The notes under the pieces were generated by a model, which made no database searches, was not told the DNA's origin, and worked only from the letters and a program-made list of their open reading frames with translations. Both the position numbers and the translations under genes were made by a program. This document shows positions 9,809 through 21,226 of a stretch of DNA of 64,000 nt, piece after piece. Origin of the DNA: Polytrichum commune (Eukaryota > Streptophyta > Polytrichopsida > Polytrichales > Polytrichaceae); assembly GCA_950295325.1 (NCBI GenBank), contig OX485808.1, positions 5,952,501 through 6,016,500 of the forward strand, given 5' to 3'. Each line of letters opens with the position of its first letter. The stretch's first letter is position 1.

Positions 9809-11533
9809 GGGACAATATTAGGATAGTGACCACCAAGTCCTTAGCAGAAAATGGATAGGAAGCCACAAATTAACGAGGGATGATTTACCCAAGAATTACC
9901 AAACCACCTACTTAAATGAGTACGGAGAGAGAAAGGAATTTTATAGGATACCTTGTGTAGATGATACTTAGAATAGGGACAATATGACATGTTAAGTAAA
10001 CACACTTAGAGGAGTGCAAGTAGCAAATATGGTATGGAGACAAGTTCTACAAAGGAAAGATACCAAGTGAATTAAGTCAGCAAGATGGATATATGTGACG
10101 GACACATGAGATGAATTGAGTGATTTCAAGGACCGGATATGAATGCGGAACCCAAAACTTTTAGTATAAAATTTTCACCCGATTGGAAAAATTTCTGTTT
10201 TTAAGACACTTACACAAGTCGATGGCAGCCCTATCACAAAGATGACTAGATGAAGACTTAGGGACTGGACCTGAAAAGAGCTCTATCAAGTACGATGACG
10301 GGATGAGGTTCCAAAGATTGTAGCAGATGAAGTTCCGAAGGATCCCACGGATGGATGAAGCCTCCTTTACAGACAACTTTTCGTCTTGACGAATGGAAGC
10401 AGCTGTATGCGACATGGCTACATACCGTATGAGTAAAGACTATCGAGGGCAGCAACTGGATGTAGTTATCCTTTCAAGATGCACATCAACCCAAGGAAGT
10501 TTACCAAACACCACCATTGGATGAGGGATGTTATAGCTGGATGAAGATTGAAATACAGGCCATCTTTCATTATGATGAACGAGGATATGGCTACATGGCC
10601 AGTTGCGTAAAACCTTTATCGAAGGCAGCAACCGGACGACATTTTGCTCTAACAAACGAAGTTTAACAAGACACAGCTGCTGGAGGAAGTTCGGAATAAA
10701 GACTGATGGATAAAATTAACAGGACTGCAAAAACTTAATAGGGTATTACCAAATACCACAGCTATATTCTGTTGCAAGCGGAGGATCACCAATCGAATAT
10801 CAATAAATTCTTTACTCAACATTACAGTGCACCAAGGAGAGTATCCCTTCCAACCTAGGAGGGATCAACATAGTTCAATACTAAACAAAAGTTACCAAGG
10901 AGGGGTAAATCTGTGGTAACTTTGGGATGAATTACAGTCTCCAGTAAACTAACAACCATTCGGAGCTATATGCGGCAACCAAGTATTCAAGATTCATTAC
11001 CAGTCACAGAAATGCAGATAATTGATAACCCAAAAGACATATTCAACTGAATGGACAAAAACTGAGCCAAGAATGCCACAATCATGTTTAAACTTTATAT
11101 AAAATGGAGAGACAAGTACAAAAGTGAACTCCAATTTGGTTTTATTGGAGGGGTCCAACAAGTGGACCCCAAGAAAATTGGGGATTCAACCCACCGAAGT
11201 GGGGAATCCCACAGAAGTAACTTATAAACCTGTGTCAACCCACTTTCACACAGTCAGTAAAGTGAATGGAAAATAACTTCAAGACAAAAATGAAAGAGTA
11301 AAGGGAATACCTAATATTCAAACTGCGGACCCCACCAGCTGGCCTCTCCTCTCCAACCGCCACAGACAAGAACTCCAACCACTTCAAGTCAGCTGAAGTG
11401 CTCTCCAGAGACGAAGAGAAACGTCCCAGCAGATCCCAGAATTTGGCATCAAGCATTCGGCAGTTGCAGCATCCAACTGAGGGAAGTTAGCACCAGAATC
11501 AGTTGAAGGTGAGGGATTTCAGCGGATCGAACC
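9809..11533 (+). other. Noncoding spacer between pol and the second reading frame
   Basis: No convincing coding region on either strand. A decayed direct repeat is visible: ATGGCTACAT followed by AGGCAGCAAC- or GGGCAGCAAC-like sequence occurs from 10414 and again from 10587, a period of about 173 bp. The spacer may hold promoter or splice signals for the downstream frame, but I see no decisive one. Confidence 0.5.
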
Positions 11534-11734
11534 ATGGAGTGCCCACATACTTATCAACCCAAACTGGACGAGAGCGGGAAGTTCTGGAAAGGAGTGCAGA
11601 TTGCCTGCCTTCAAGCTTTCTCTAAGGTGCATTGGAACCAGGGTGAGTCCAGTTGGTATTTCCAAACCTGCAAATTTCATGCTTTCCAAGCAGTCCTTAA
11701 GAGAGCAATATCAGAGTGGGAGAAGGATCCATAA
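11534..11734 (+). pseudogene. N-terminal part of the post-pol frame, cut off by in-frame TAA
   Basis: An ATG at 11534 opens 66 codons ending in TAA at 11732-11734. The next open stretch (with ATG at 11747) is in exactly the same frame, and the codons between are open. The simplest reading is a single protein of about 915 residues carrying one nonsense codon. Alternatives are readthrough or a short leader peptide. Confidence 0.55.
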
Positions 11735-11746
11735 TACATAGAAAGC

Positions 11747-14281
11747 ATGAAGAGGGGACTGGAAGCAGAGTTGTATGTGTTCAGCAGGGATGCGGCCCTC
11801 AATTACCAGCTTACCTCAGAAGAATGGGGGTTCTTAAAAGCACTTCACTTGGAAAACTTTGTCACGGAAGTTTCATGGGGAGTACTACACCCCCAGCTGG
11901 TCAAGGAGGCAATTGCCTCTTTTGAACCCACCACCCTCTTAGCAACTGTAAAGGGCGAAAGCATAGCCATCATCGCCAAGAACTGGCGTGAGCAATTTCA
12001 GCGAGTGTTCCACCTGAAGGTAAGGAAGGAGCAACCAGTCATCAAGAAGTGGGAATTGAGCGAACTCTTTCCTTCCTTGGAAGAGAATCCAGAGAAACAA
12101 GGGCCAGTGCGAATTTCGGACTGTCAGTACCCTGGAGCAGCAAGACCACTACGCCTCCTGAGCTCATTGCTATGCCTCAACACCACGCATCAGCACCACG
12201 TATCCATTTCATTCGCGAAACATGTATTGGATGCACTTAACGGCCAAACAGTCGATTGGCCACAAGAGTTTTACCATGAAATGACAGAAGAGTTACTGGC
12301 CTTACATGCCAAACACCGGGCCACCCGAGTCAAGGTCGGGAAAACCTCTATCGGGCCCCATGTAACACTCATCCTTAAAGCGGCAGGAGCCCTCAACCTC
12401 CGCGAAGAACTGGAGGCAGGTTACAGATCCTCAAAAGCTCTCACAGTGGCAGAGCAGATACCTCAACCCAAACGCAAGAAATCCAAAGAAGTGAAAGGGC
12501 CGGAGATTCAAACCACAATCAGAGTGCTCCCACCTTTCAAACCAGGCGCTTCAGGAGAGCCACGGAGTGACTCGACACCTACAGCACCAGTTTACACCGC
12601 AATGCCACAAGGCACATCACCAGAGGAGGCGGTGATTTTGGAAACCACCCAGCCCCGGCAACCCCCAAAATCCTTACCTCCCATGGTAGAGCAGATTTGT
12701 CAAGCGCATCGCCGACTTGAAAATCTGCTGGTTTCTTTCACTACCAAGGCCCCAGCAAAATTTGTTAACCAAATGAATAATGAATTCTTTAAGGTTCAAA
12801 GGGAAGCAATCTTACACCAGGCCAGCGAACAACAAGGTGAAAATCAATTGGGAGTGTTGTTGAAAGCACAGGAGACGCAATTACAACATCTGGCTACACA
12901 ATTAGCCAACTCTGAAGGTCTCAATGATGTTAACATTGAGACTATCTTCCACCTGGAAGAGGAATCAGCCACTTTACAACAAAAATTGGATCATGCTCAG
13001 GAGGAGATCCTAACCCTGAAAGCACAAAGGGAGGAATCGGCCACATTGACAGAGCAATTGGATCAGGCTCGGGAGGAGATCCTATCCTTGAGAGGACAGA
13101 AAGGTGAAGCCCTGGCCAAGTTGGGAAACCTTCAAGAAAAGATGAATGCTAAGATGCAGCAAATTTCCGCTAAAGATACAGAAATCGGCCACCTGAACAC
13201 CCGCATTACCGATATGAGCGGCATGCTCCATAGGGCAGATAGTCTGGTGGCCAGCCAGAAAGCCACGATTCTGAAACTCGAATCCCAGATGGCCGATCTC
13301 GATTCGGAGCCTCACAGACTAGAGGCAGAAAGCACAACAGAATGGGAAAAGGCAAACCAGCACCAGGTCGGGAGCGCCTCCGAATCAGACATGACAGCAC
13401 ACCCTATAATGAGTAGAGAAAAACATACCTTAACTATTGGAGTAGCCAACAAGTTGCTGCAAGAGCTTCGCCGAGATCTGGCGCGCACCCAACAGGAGAA
13501 GGCAGATCTCCTTCAGAGGATTGGTATGCACAAAGGACAGCTTAGGCAGGGCACCCTTTCCCAGGCTGCCATGTACCCAAAGACCGAAATTTTCTACCAA
13601 ATGTTGAAGCACAGCCAACCCTTGGACTCACTTATGCAGTATCACCGCGTGTATGGTAAATTGCATCTCCTTCTCAGCAACATTCCTCTCCTCAAAACAG
13701 GGTGCCATATCGAATTTTCTCAGATGCAAGAGGTTTGGACTCATGCGAATGCTGCAACCAAGGACACTCTGGCTTTCATGTGGAGCTTGGGTGAACTCAA
13801 AACACCTCTGGGTGTAATGGAGACACTCGCCGGGTCTCCTGCATTCTACATCAGGAGGTACATACTTCGGTGCATTGTGTTGCTAGGGCAACATCACAAC
13901 ATGACTCAGTTGCCCAGAGAGCCATTCCCAACTCTGAAAGCGTACACACATAGCCAATTTCACTTAGTTAGAGATTTTCAGAGAAACAACATGCATTTTT
14001 TCGACCAAGCCCTGATTACCCTTGCCACAGAAGATATAACCATCTGTTATGAGGCGGTGAAACACTATGAAGCCCTCATTAACAAGTACCCAGACGGTCC
14101 TATACGTCCCACCTTAGGCCAACTCAAAGAATTTGTGACCAAGACATTAGATGAGCAACACACCACCCTCTCCAGACGAAGGTTCGGGACCATCAACAGC
14201 GGTACCCTTATGCTCATACCAAAGGATCAAATGTTGGATCACAACAAAACACAGGAAAGCATGGGGACATGCTTTCTCTGA
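11747..14281 (+). CDS. Post-pol coiled-coil protein of the Ty3 element, unknown function
   Basis: An 844-codon frame ends with TGA at 14279-14281, directly before the polypurine tract. The first third is mixed. The middle (about residues 390-560) is a long heptad-like coiled coil rich in Leu, Glu, Gln and Lys, with a repeated EESATL...LDxAxEEIL segment. The C-terminal 270 residues look globular and helical. No signal peptide, transmembrane helix or zinc motif is seen, so it is not a typical envelope-like protein. Its position between pol and the 3' LTR, on the same strand, makes it an accessory protein of the element. I do not recognise a family. It shares its frame with the 66 codons upstream, separated by one stop. 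Confidence 0.75.
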   Translation: MKRGLEAELYVFSRDAALNYQLTSEEWGFLKALHLENFVTEVSWGVLHPQLVKEAIASFEPTTLLATVKGESIAIIAKNWREQFQRVFHLKVRKEQPVIKKWELSELFPSLEENPEKQGPVRISDCQYPGAARPLRLLSSLLCLNTTHQHHVSISFAKHVLDALNGQTVDWPQEFYHEMTEELLALHAKHRATRVKVGKTSIGPHVTLILKAAGALNLREELEAGYRSSKALTVAEQIPQPKRKKSKEVKGPEIQTTIRVLPPFKPGASGEPRSDSTPTAPVYTAMPQGTSPEEAVILETTQPRQPPKSLPPMVEQICQAHRRLENLLVSFTTKAPAKFVNQMNNEFFKVQREAILHQASEQQGENQLGVLLKAQETQLQHLATQLANSEGLNDVNIETIFHLEEESATLQQKLDHAQEEILTLKAQREESATLTEQLDQAREEILSLRGQKGEALAKLGNLQEKMNAKMQQISAKDTEIGHLNTRITDMSGMLHRADSLVASQKATILKLESQMADLDSEPHRLEAESTTEWEKANQHQVGSASESDMTAHPIMSREKHTLTIGVANKLLQELRRDLARTQQEKADLLQRIGMHKGQLRQGTLSQAAMYPKTEIFYQMLKHSQPLDSLMQYHRVYGKLHLLLSNIPLLKTGCHIEFSQMQEVWTHANAATKDTLAFMWSLGELKTPLGVMETLAGSPAFYIRRYILRCIVLLGQHHNMTQLPREPFPTLKAYTHSQFHLVRDFQRNNMHFFDQALITLATEDITICYEAVKHYEALINKYPDGPIRPTLGQLKEFVTKTLDEQHTTLSRRRFGTINSGTLMLIPKDQMLDHNKTQESMGTCFL

Positions 14282-14291
14282 GAGGGAGGAG
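14281..14291 (+). promoter_or_regulatory. Polypurine tract (plus-strand primer)
   Basis: AGAGGGAGGAG overlaps the end of the accessory frame and lies 5 nt before TGTAGAGGC, the likely LTR start. Such tracts prime plus-strand DNA synthesis. Confidence 0.65.
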
Positions 14292-14412
14292 TAAAATGTA
14301 GAGGCACCAGTGATCGTTACACCAGCAGAAGACGAGAACGCGGGGGAAGGCAAGAGAGTTGCGGGAAAGAGAGAGACTGGCGGGAGCATGAGGAGTCGAG
14401 ACTCCGAAGCTA

Positions 14413-14574
14413 GCAGACCAGCCAATGAAGGAAGACAAGCTGGCCGGGTATCGGGGAAGGCGAGGTGGCCGGACAACGGATGAAGACAAGCTGGCAGACC
14501 GGCCAACGGAGGAAGACGAGCTGGCCGGGTATCGGGGAAGGCGAGGTGGCCGGGCATCGGACGAAGGCGAACTG
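14413..14574 (+). repeat. 81-bp tandem repeat, two copies, in LTR U3
   Basis: Copies start at GCAGACC at 14413 and 14494. Each is built from three related sub-repeats of 25, 26 and 30 bp, each starting GAAG(A/G)C(A/G)A or similar. GC-rich repeats of this kind in U3 often act as enhancer blocks; that role is an inference here. Confidence 0.75.
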
Positions 14575-14948
14575 GCGGGTTACTTATAGGGGAATGGACA
14601 AACTGGTCCGAGCTAGGCTAGGTTACTAGTAGGACCGAACGAACGAATTAGTTTCTGGCCGGGAATAGGGCCCAGTTCACATGGCCGAAATAGTTAATTG
14701 GAAAATGAATGTAAATAGGACCATTTTGAGAAGCGTAGAGGCGCGGTCCTATTCCCGCTTTAGAGCACATGTCAATTAAGTAGCTTAGGTGATATGAAAA
14801 GATATGTAAGTAGGAATTACATGTTAGACTAAATAGATTTAGTCTCTATGAATTAAGACTTTTATAATCAGGCTATATTTAGATACAGTGATAAATTTAG
14901 CTGAAGCTAACATTTACAAAAATCTACAAATACCTAGATGTAAGACAC

Positions 14949-14957
14949 TATATAAAG
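14949..14957 (+). promoter_or_regulatory. LTR TATA box
   Basis: TATATAAAG is followed by GGGG and then, about 30-50 nt on, by a C/T-rich stretch suitable for initiation. It is the best core promoter in the LTR. Confidence 0.65.
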
Positions 14958-15032
14958 GGGCCAAGTTAGGTCCCCTAATACACTTCATTTCACTCCGAAT
15001 ATTCTACATGAGTGTCCGAGTCTAGGGCTTTA

Positions 15033-15172
15033 ATTTAGCGGCACGCGTTGGTGCAAATTAACTTAGCGGCACGCGTTGGTGCAAACTAACTTAGCGGCAC
15101 GCGTTGGTGCAAATTAACTTAGCGGCACGCGTTGGTGCAAATTAATCTAGTGGCACGCATTGGTGCAAATTG
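15033..15172 (+). repeat. 28-bp tandem repeat, five copies, in LTR R/U5
   Basis: Units of exactly 28 bp, with core GGCACGCGTTGGTGC, repeat at 15033, 15061, 15089, 15117 and 15145; the fifth is slightly diverged. Degenerate echoes (AAGCGTGGTGCTT, GCACGCATGGTGCAT) follow to about 15235. Each core can pair GCAC with GTGC as a small hairpin, so the transcript would carry a row of stem-loops. Confidence 0.85.
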
Positions 15173-15250
15173 ACCTATTCTACTTACGGCAAGCGTGGTG
15201 CTTCTAGTAGGGAAAAATTGATCGCACGCATGGTGCATCTCTAGTTGATA

Positions 15251-18200
15251 TGTTAAAGAATTAGCAATTGCGGAAGCAAGCTAATTCGCGGCCACAAGGT
15301 CTCTTACAAGCTTAGAGAATTATCACCCAAATGAATTGAAGAGGAAGTAGGCATACCGAAACCTCGAGTTAGGAAATTACTCCGAGGCCGGTTAGGGAAA
15401 TTCTTCACATGCATGTTCATGATCAACGTTGAGACTTCCATATTTGAGCTTTGGTCAAACTATAAATACAAAAAAATAAGGAGCGGAGGTAAAAAGCAAA
15501 AGGGATGGCCGGGTGGCTAGCAAAGCACCCCATAAGCAAAGTTTGGAAACGAGAGGCCGTCAAATTCGGAGGAGACACCTAAGGTTGTAAGGACTGTGAT
15601 TACCTTTCCTCCAAAGTGCCTTCGGATTTGAAATAATCAACAAGGGGAATCCACTCGAGAGGTACCTAAGGCTATCAAGTGCAAAGCGAGCAAGAAGAGA
15701 TAATCTAAGGGAGGCTAAGCCTTCTCCTCGCTATCATATCCCCTATCCTACTCCTCATTAACCTAATTGTGATTCGGGTAATCAAAGGGGATTTCACTTA
15801 GGAATTTAGGCCAAGACCATGATTTGTGGAATAATCTAAAAGTAGCCAAGTCACGATCTTGCCACCAAATTCCTTATGCCCCTATAGGGAATTTGGGAAG
15901 AAAAGAGGGATACTTTGGTAATTATATATGCCGGCCATGCCCAAGGTTTGGAATGCCCTTGGGAACATAGATGAGTATTAATCAAGCACCTTTGAATGTT
16001 TATTGGATTTATATGCCCTTATGGAATGAATAGGAATTCCATGACATCAAGGGAAGTAGCTAATTAGTTAGCTTGAAGTTAGTGAGGGAGTCTACTTGCC
16101 TTGAAATAAAACTAAGGTAAGGAACCTCAAATGAATAATTGAGAAACGAGAGAACTCTCATGAGTTGAAGTTAGTGAGAGAGTATGCTTGAAGACATAAA
16201 TGAGAATAGTTCTAGGGGAATCGGAAGATTTTTCATCCAAACCATGAAAGATATTGTATGAACGATGTTCTCCCTAAAACACTTAACCCTGACATTAGGG
16301 TTTCGGGGAACATAAACTTAAAAGACTTGGACACTTTATCCTTAGAGATTTATAAAGGGTTTGTGATTAGAAAAGGATTATGTTACTCAATCCATATACA
16401 ATGCAAAAACTAATAAAGGTTTAGGATCACCTAACCTTAACATTAGATTTCGGGGAACATAAACTTGCAATCTTAGGTCAACTACACCTTGAGAAATCAA
16501 AAGAGCACTGAAGCTACATGTTACAGAATTAAGACAACGGAGAAAGTATACACACCTTCACAAGTATTGGAATCTAAGATGGTCTAATTTTGGTGGGAGT
16601 AACTTCCATGTAAACCGGTTCAGCAGCGGGTTACACCGTCTAAGGCTGAGGGTTGAAGGTGGCCCCAACACTAGAAAATATGAAAGATCGGTAAACTCAA
16701 AAATCAAGCCGGAGTGATAAGACGGAACTTGTAATCAAGTGTGTCAACAGGGAGTGAGTCATTGACGATTGACTATAACATTATTTATATGAATTCTTGC
16801 TAAAGCCATAGTCTCTCTATTGGTGAATTAATAGGGAAATTGGTATATGTCCAAAACATAGTTTGTGATAAGGGAGACTGAGTGACTTGTTTTTTGTGAA
16901 GGAAGCTAGAGGGATTGTGATGTTCTCATGAAATTAATATTAAGGAAGAGGGGTGAGTCCTCTATCCAAAACAAACGACTGTCTGAAGGTGAATATACGA
17001 TTGGCATAAAATAAACATGTGATTTCCAATGCAAATTTTGTCTCATACATATTTTCCAAGTTGAGTGCTAATTTGAAATTTAATTTGGAATAGCTCCATA
17101 GAAAACTACGGTGTCAACCCTTGAGAGAAGACCATAACAAATTGATTGCAAGTTACAGTCTTGTCCCCGAAGGATAGTAGCAACATAATCAAAGTGGTTG
17201 TGCCAATTAATTTGTTGGTTTCGCTTCAAGAAAGCTCGCCTAGGCCATAGTCTGATTGATAGTCTCAAAGAAACTAAGATTGGACGATGCATTCAGATAT
17301 AGAATTGTAACGTTGGATGTTGTTGATCAATCACTTAGAAGATTGATATTTAACAGAAACTGAAATGCACTTATTGAATTGAGGAACTATATGTGCTCGT
17401 TGTAATATGCGGTGATAACTTCTTGTCTAACGGAAGAGAGACAAAGAATAAGGACATCTAGAAGATGAAGAGGCTATCAATTTAACATTTTCAAACCTCC
17501 CAAGACCATTGACTACAAAGAGGCCAAGACGATGAACAATCTTGGTAGTTGGAACTTTAGTAAGTATTGCGTGCTTATGTAATATATTAAAGTGATCTCA
17601 CTCTCAAATGCTAGAGTGGTAGCCTTGAAAGCAATTAATACATGGTAATTGAACACTTAGCCAATAGTCTTGAGTTATAGGAAATGGAGTGAATATTTAA
17701 ATGAATAATGGACAAGAGAGTTAGAGCGTATATCAAACCTAAAATTAACTATGATAAACTAATGAACCATGGCATGATTTATTAACCTGCATATGTGGTT
17801 TGTCATATGGTTACAATTCATGGATATCATGGATATCATGATAACACTTGTCAAGACCAAGTAAAAGACAAGTGTTGGACAATGTAACTAAGATCATGTT
17901 GAATCAAAGAAGACTGAAACTCATGTAAGGAGAACTGCATTACAATTTCAACTTGCATTAAAAGGGATTAATTAATACGAGATTATTGACTAGTCCAACA
18001 AGCCCCTTGGCTTTGGTAACGAGACTCAAATGCAAGACTATTGCCGATAGTCGTGCCTATGCTTGTGCACCGTACTTGGTTGAATTAAAAAGAAATCACT
18101 GCCATACTATTGCCTTGGGAAATAATGTAAGTTGATAGACAACCACAATTGCATGTATTGTTGTGAGAGTTTGTAAGACTCTACCCCATAAATCATCATC

Positions 18201-18942
18201 CAATTGCCGGTTCAAAACCAAATTTTTTTTCTTCAAAATAATCATGTGATTGTCTTAATAAAACTACTATGAGACACCTAGATGATAGAATAATCATCTT
18301 TTAAGTCTTTCATGAGTGTTTCCCCGTTTTGATTGTTTTGTGTTTTGTGTTTTTTTTTCATTTAAGAAAAATCCAAAATCATAACTACAAGCCCCTTATG
18401 TTCATGGTATTTTATATGTATCTATTCAATAATTTATGATGTTATGTCAAATGCTACACTACATATAATGATTGCACACCTAGAGCAACCTGAATTATAT
18501 GTAACCATTTTATAAAATTTACTTGCAAATAATATATGAAACCCTCTATTTTATCGCACGGAGATACCATGTTTTACGCTAGTGCCTCCTCCCAGAGTCC
18601 ATACATGTTCACCGGAAACTAGCCAAAACTTTTCAAGCATAATGGCTAATGACAAATATTTTTCCAATTGTGTTGGCTATTAGTTGTTACTAATTTTTTT
18701 AATGCTATTGGATAATGGCTGATATAATTTCACATATATTGGCAATTCGCCAATACTCCCCAATTTTATCAGCTAACAGCCACTACATTTGCATTTGTAT
18801 CGGCTCTTGGCCGATACAATACCACATTTTACCAACCGCAGATAAAATTGCACTTTGTAACCATTGATTCTTTTTCAAGTCTTATTGACTACCAGCTAGT
18901 ACGCATACTTTTGCTACAAAAGATTATATACTAGATGATTTG
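15251..18942. other. No gene recognised; decayed repetitive sequence
   Basis: Only short chance frames. A local direct repeat with core TTTCGGGGAACATAAACTT occurs near 16301 and 16449, about 150 bp apart. The stretch is AT-rich and probably old transposon remains, but no domain can be read. Confidence 0.5.
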
Positions 18943-19130
18943 CCTCATGACATTATTAAGCAGTCTAGGTTTGTTCATATGGGCCCTGAGAATATAACCA
19001 TGGGATGCCCCAACCTAGTGCAAGGAGATTCATGTTCACTATACATTTGCACTAGGTTGGGACATCCCATGATTATATTCTCAAGAGCCATGTGAATGAG
19101 CGCACACTACTTATTAATGTTATGCTAGTT
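18943..19130. repeat. Long foldback (inverted repeat), MITE or pre-miRNA-like hairpin
   Basis: The left arm (core 18974-19023) and right arm (core 19047-19098) are inverted copies. The inner 35 positions differ at only two sites and a weaker match extends outward to about 18943 and 19130. The 23-nt loop is 19024-19046. Both inner differences are C versus T, so a minus-strand RNA would keep G-U pairs there. The length and near-perfect pairing fit either a small foldback transposon or a young miRNA-type precursor. Confidence 0.7.
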
Positions 19131-19928
19131 TCCATGTTCTACATATTTGTAAATACTTAGGTAAATATATTTACGGTTTGCCATATTTTGGTATTGGTGT
19201 TTGATTATATATATACATAATTCTATGTACCATGCAAGACCCTTCCTATGTAAATAAAGGTACCCTAGTATTGTCACTATGATACTAGAATGGTATCAAA
19301 CCAAATAATGACTCATGTTGAAAAGATTCTTTCATCATCCTATGTCAATATTTGACTACTGTAACAATCTGATGTCGGTAAGGCAAGTTCTTTGAAACCA
19401 TAATGAATTCACATATCTCACATTTTAATTGTTACCTTCCTTTTTCTTTATGAAATATATCATGTAAATCCGGGATAGGACGTAAATCCTTTGCCATTTT
19501 TTACCCGTCCAAATTTAATGCGACGGGCGGGATGTGGATGGAAAAATTTGTAAGAAAATTGTTCACCAACTTGTCAACCTAAAAAAATCAGGTTCAAGGT
19601 CCTAGGTGACCGCTTGGCGTGGAATTTCAGGTCATCTAGTCACCGTGATTTATGTATTTATTTATTTTTTGAGGTCGAGTGGCTGAGCTAACATGGAATG
19701 AAAATTCAAGTCAACTTGACAGTTGATTGGTTGGTCAACAAAGTTTTTTTTAAAGCTAACGGAATGGTCTATTAACATGGACTATTTCAATTGGAAAAAA
19801 ATACCCCAACGATGGACATGATAACGACAAGATATTTGTGGAAGGATTGGCACATGTCAGTGATAAGACTCAATCTACAAGACCCGACCTTTTGTGTAGT
19901 ACACTTGGTTCATTTTTATCGTGATACT

Positions 19929-20066
19929 TAACATCATTCATATCCATAACAATGTTTTGTGGGACTGACAATATTCCATGGAATATTCCCACATTCAATT
20001 CGACGGAAAATATCCGTGAAATACTCTCGGTCCCACAAAACATTGTTATGGATCTGAATAATGTTA
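19929..20066. mobile_element. 138-bp MITE, family C copy 1
   Basis: Terminal arms TAACATCATTCA and TGAATAATGTTA are inverted. Inside them ATCCATAACAATGTTTTG is perfectly inverted across the element, then similarity fades toward the middle. Related sequence recurs at 34880-34947 and 56961-57105. Confidence 0.7.
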
Positions 20067-20719
20067 TATAGAGGCCTATTAGCCAAATAGCATTACCACA
20101 TTCTCAGTGGTCTTTATATTGGGAAGAGGCTTGCTGAACAACCTGTCACTGGCCAATTAGAAACCGTTTAGAAAAGGGACTAGTATAAGATCAAAACAAT
20201 GTCGTCAAGTCAAAGCAATTGTCTTATTGGGACTCGATATGTTTGCCTTACTTTAGGACATCAAAATTGCTCTTGGATTTGATGTATCAATGGAATGTGA
20301 TATGATATACAGTGGATTCAATCACAACTCTAACTGGCTTATGTCTGCAGTGCACGAAGAATGAATGTGAATATTTGCAAACTGTCACACAGTTTGAATA
20401 CAATGTGCGTTGGAAGTTGCAGCTGAAGGGTGATTGTTCAACTTCAAAGCTTAGTTGGAAGACAAAAATGGAAAATTTTCATTGAGTTAGTTCAACCCAT
20501 AAGATGTATGATCAGACATTTCCATGGGAAGACGCACAACAGATTTGACAAAAATATCACCATGCTTCCTTTGTGACGTAGAGGGAACAATGCAACACGA
20601 CACGTCTTTAGAACCTACAGTTTCTTCCTTCAGGAGTTCCTCTTACTCCACCTGCCACCACTACTCGCGCTTAGATACACACAAGCCTACGTAAGAAGAA
20701 GCCCACCACCTCGGTCTCA

Positions 20720-20995
20720 CAAAGAAGGACTGAATAGACTCGCTATTTTTGAGCTCGAATGTCCACCGAAGTGCAAGCACAAAGTCTTGAAGCGTCATCC
20801 TCTTCCACTGCAACGTCAATTTCGTGTTACTTTAAAACACGCCTTGCAAAGAAGGACTGAGCAAACTCGCAATTTTTGAGCTTGAATGTCCACCGAAGTG
20901 CAAGCACAAAGTCTTGAAGCGACGTCCACTGCCTCTGCATGCTACCAACTTCCACTGCAACTTCAATTTCGTGTTACTTCTAAACACGGCTTGCG
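20720..20995. repeat. Tandem duplication of about 127-138 bp
   Basis: CAAAGAAGGACTGA starts a copy at 20720 and again at 20847. TCCACTGCAAC occurs at 20813 and 20951. The second copy carries an 11-bp insertion. It lies just 3' of the receptor gene's stop on the minus strand and may be in its 3' UTR. Confidence 0.75.
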
Positions 20996-21226
20996 AAACT
21001 CCTTTCTAATCTGCCTCGTCAACTTCAAGATACCCTGACGACTCCTTCTTCTACCGCCGCCTCCTCCTCTTATTGCTAGACCAAACGCATCCGCTTCCAA
21101 TTTTTCCATCCGCCTTCTAGTGCATCTTGGAGCACCAACGACGAACTTCCAGTGGCAGTCTCGATCCGCAACCTCCCACAAACTCTTCTCAAACTCGTAC
21201 ACTGTGCACGCCGCAAGGATCAGCTT

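Larger units (their letters stand above)
1..15250 (+). mobile_element. Ty3/gypsy LTR retrotransposon, 5' truncated by window edge
   Basis: Gag-pol (1-9714), a 1.8 kb noncoding spacer, an extra coiled-coil reading frame (11534-14281), a polypurine tract and a 3' LTR form one plus-strand unit. The 5' LTR, primer-binding site and gag start lie upstream of the window, so LTR identity cannot be checked. The right boundary is approximate: the LTR start is visible but no TG...CA end or target duplication can be paired. An additional sense frame between pol and the 3' LTR is known in some plant Ty3 lineages, but this one shows no envelope-like membrane segments. Confidence 0.8.
14297..15250 (+). repeat. 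3' LTR (right boundary approximate)
   Basis: The likely start is TG at 14297, after the polypurine tract. A TATA box (14949-14957) lies about 650 bp in. U3 carries an 81-bp repeat and the transcribed part carries 28-bp repeats. The end is not resolved because the 5' LTR is outside the window; it may reach beyond 15250. Confidence 0.6.

Noticed and set aside
14147-14557. Minus-strand 136-codon frame over the LTR repeats
   Set aside because: Generated by the 81-bp GC-rich repeat.
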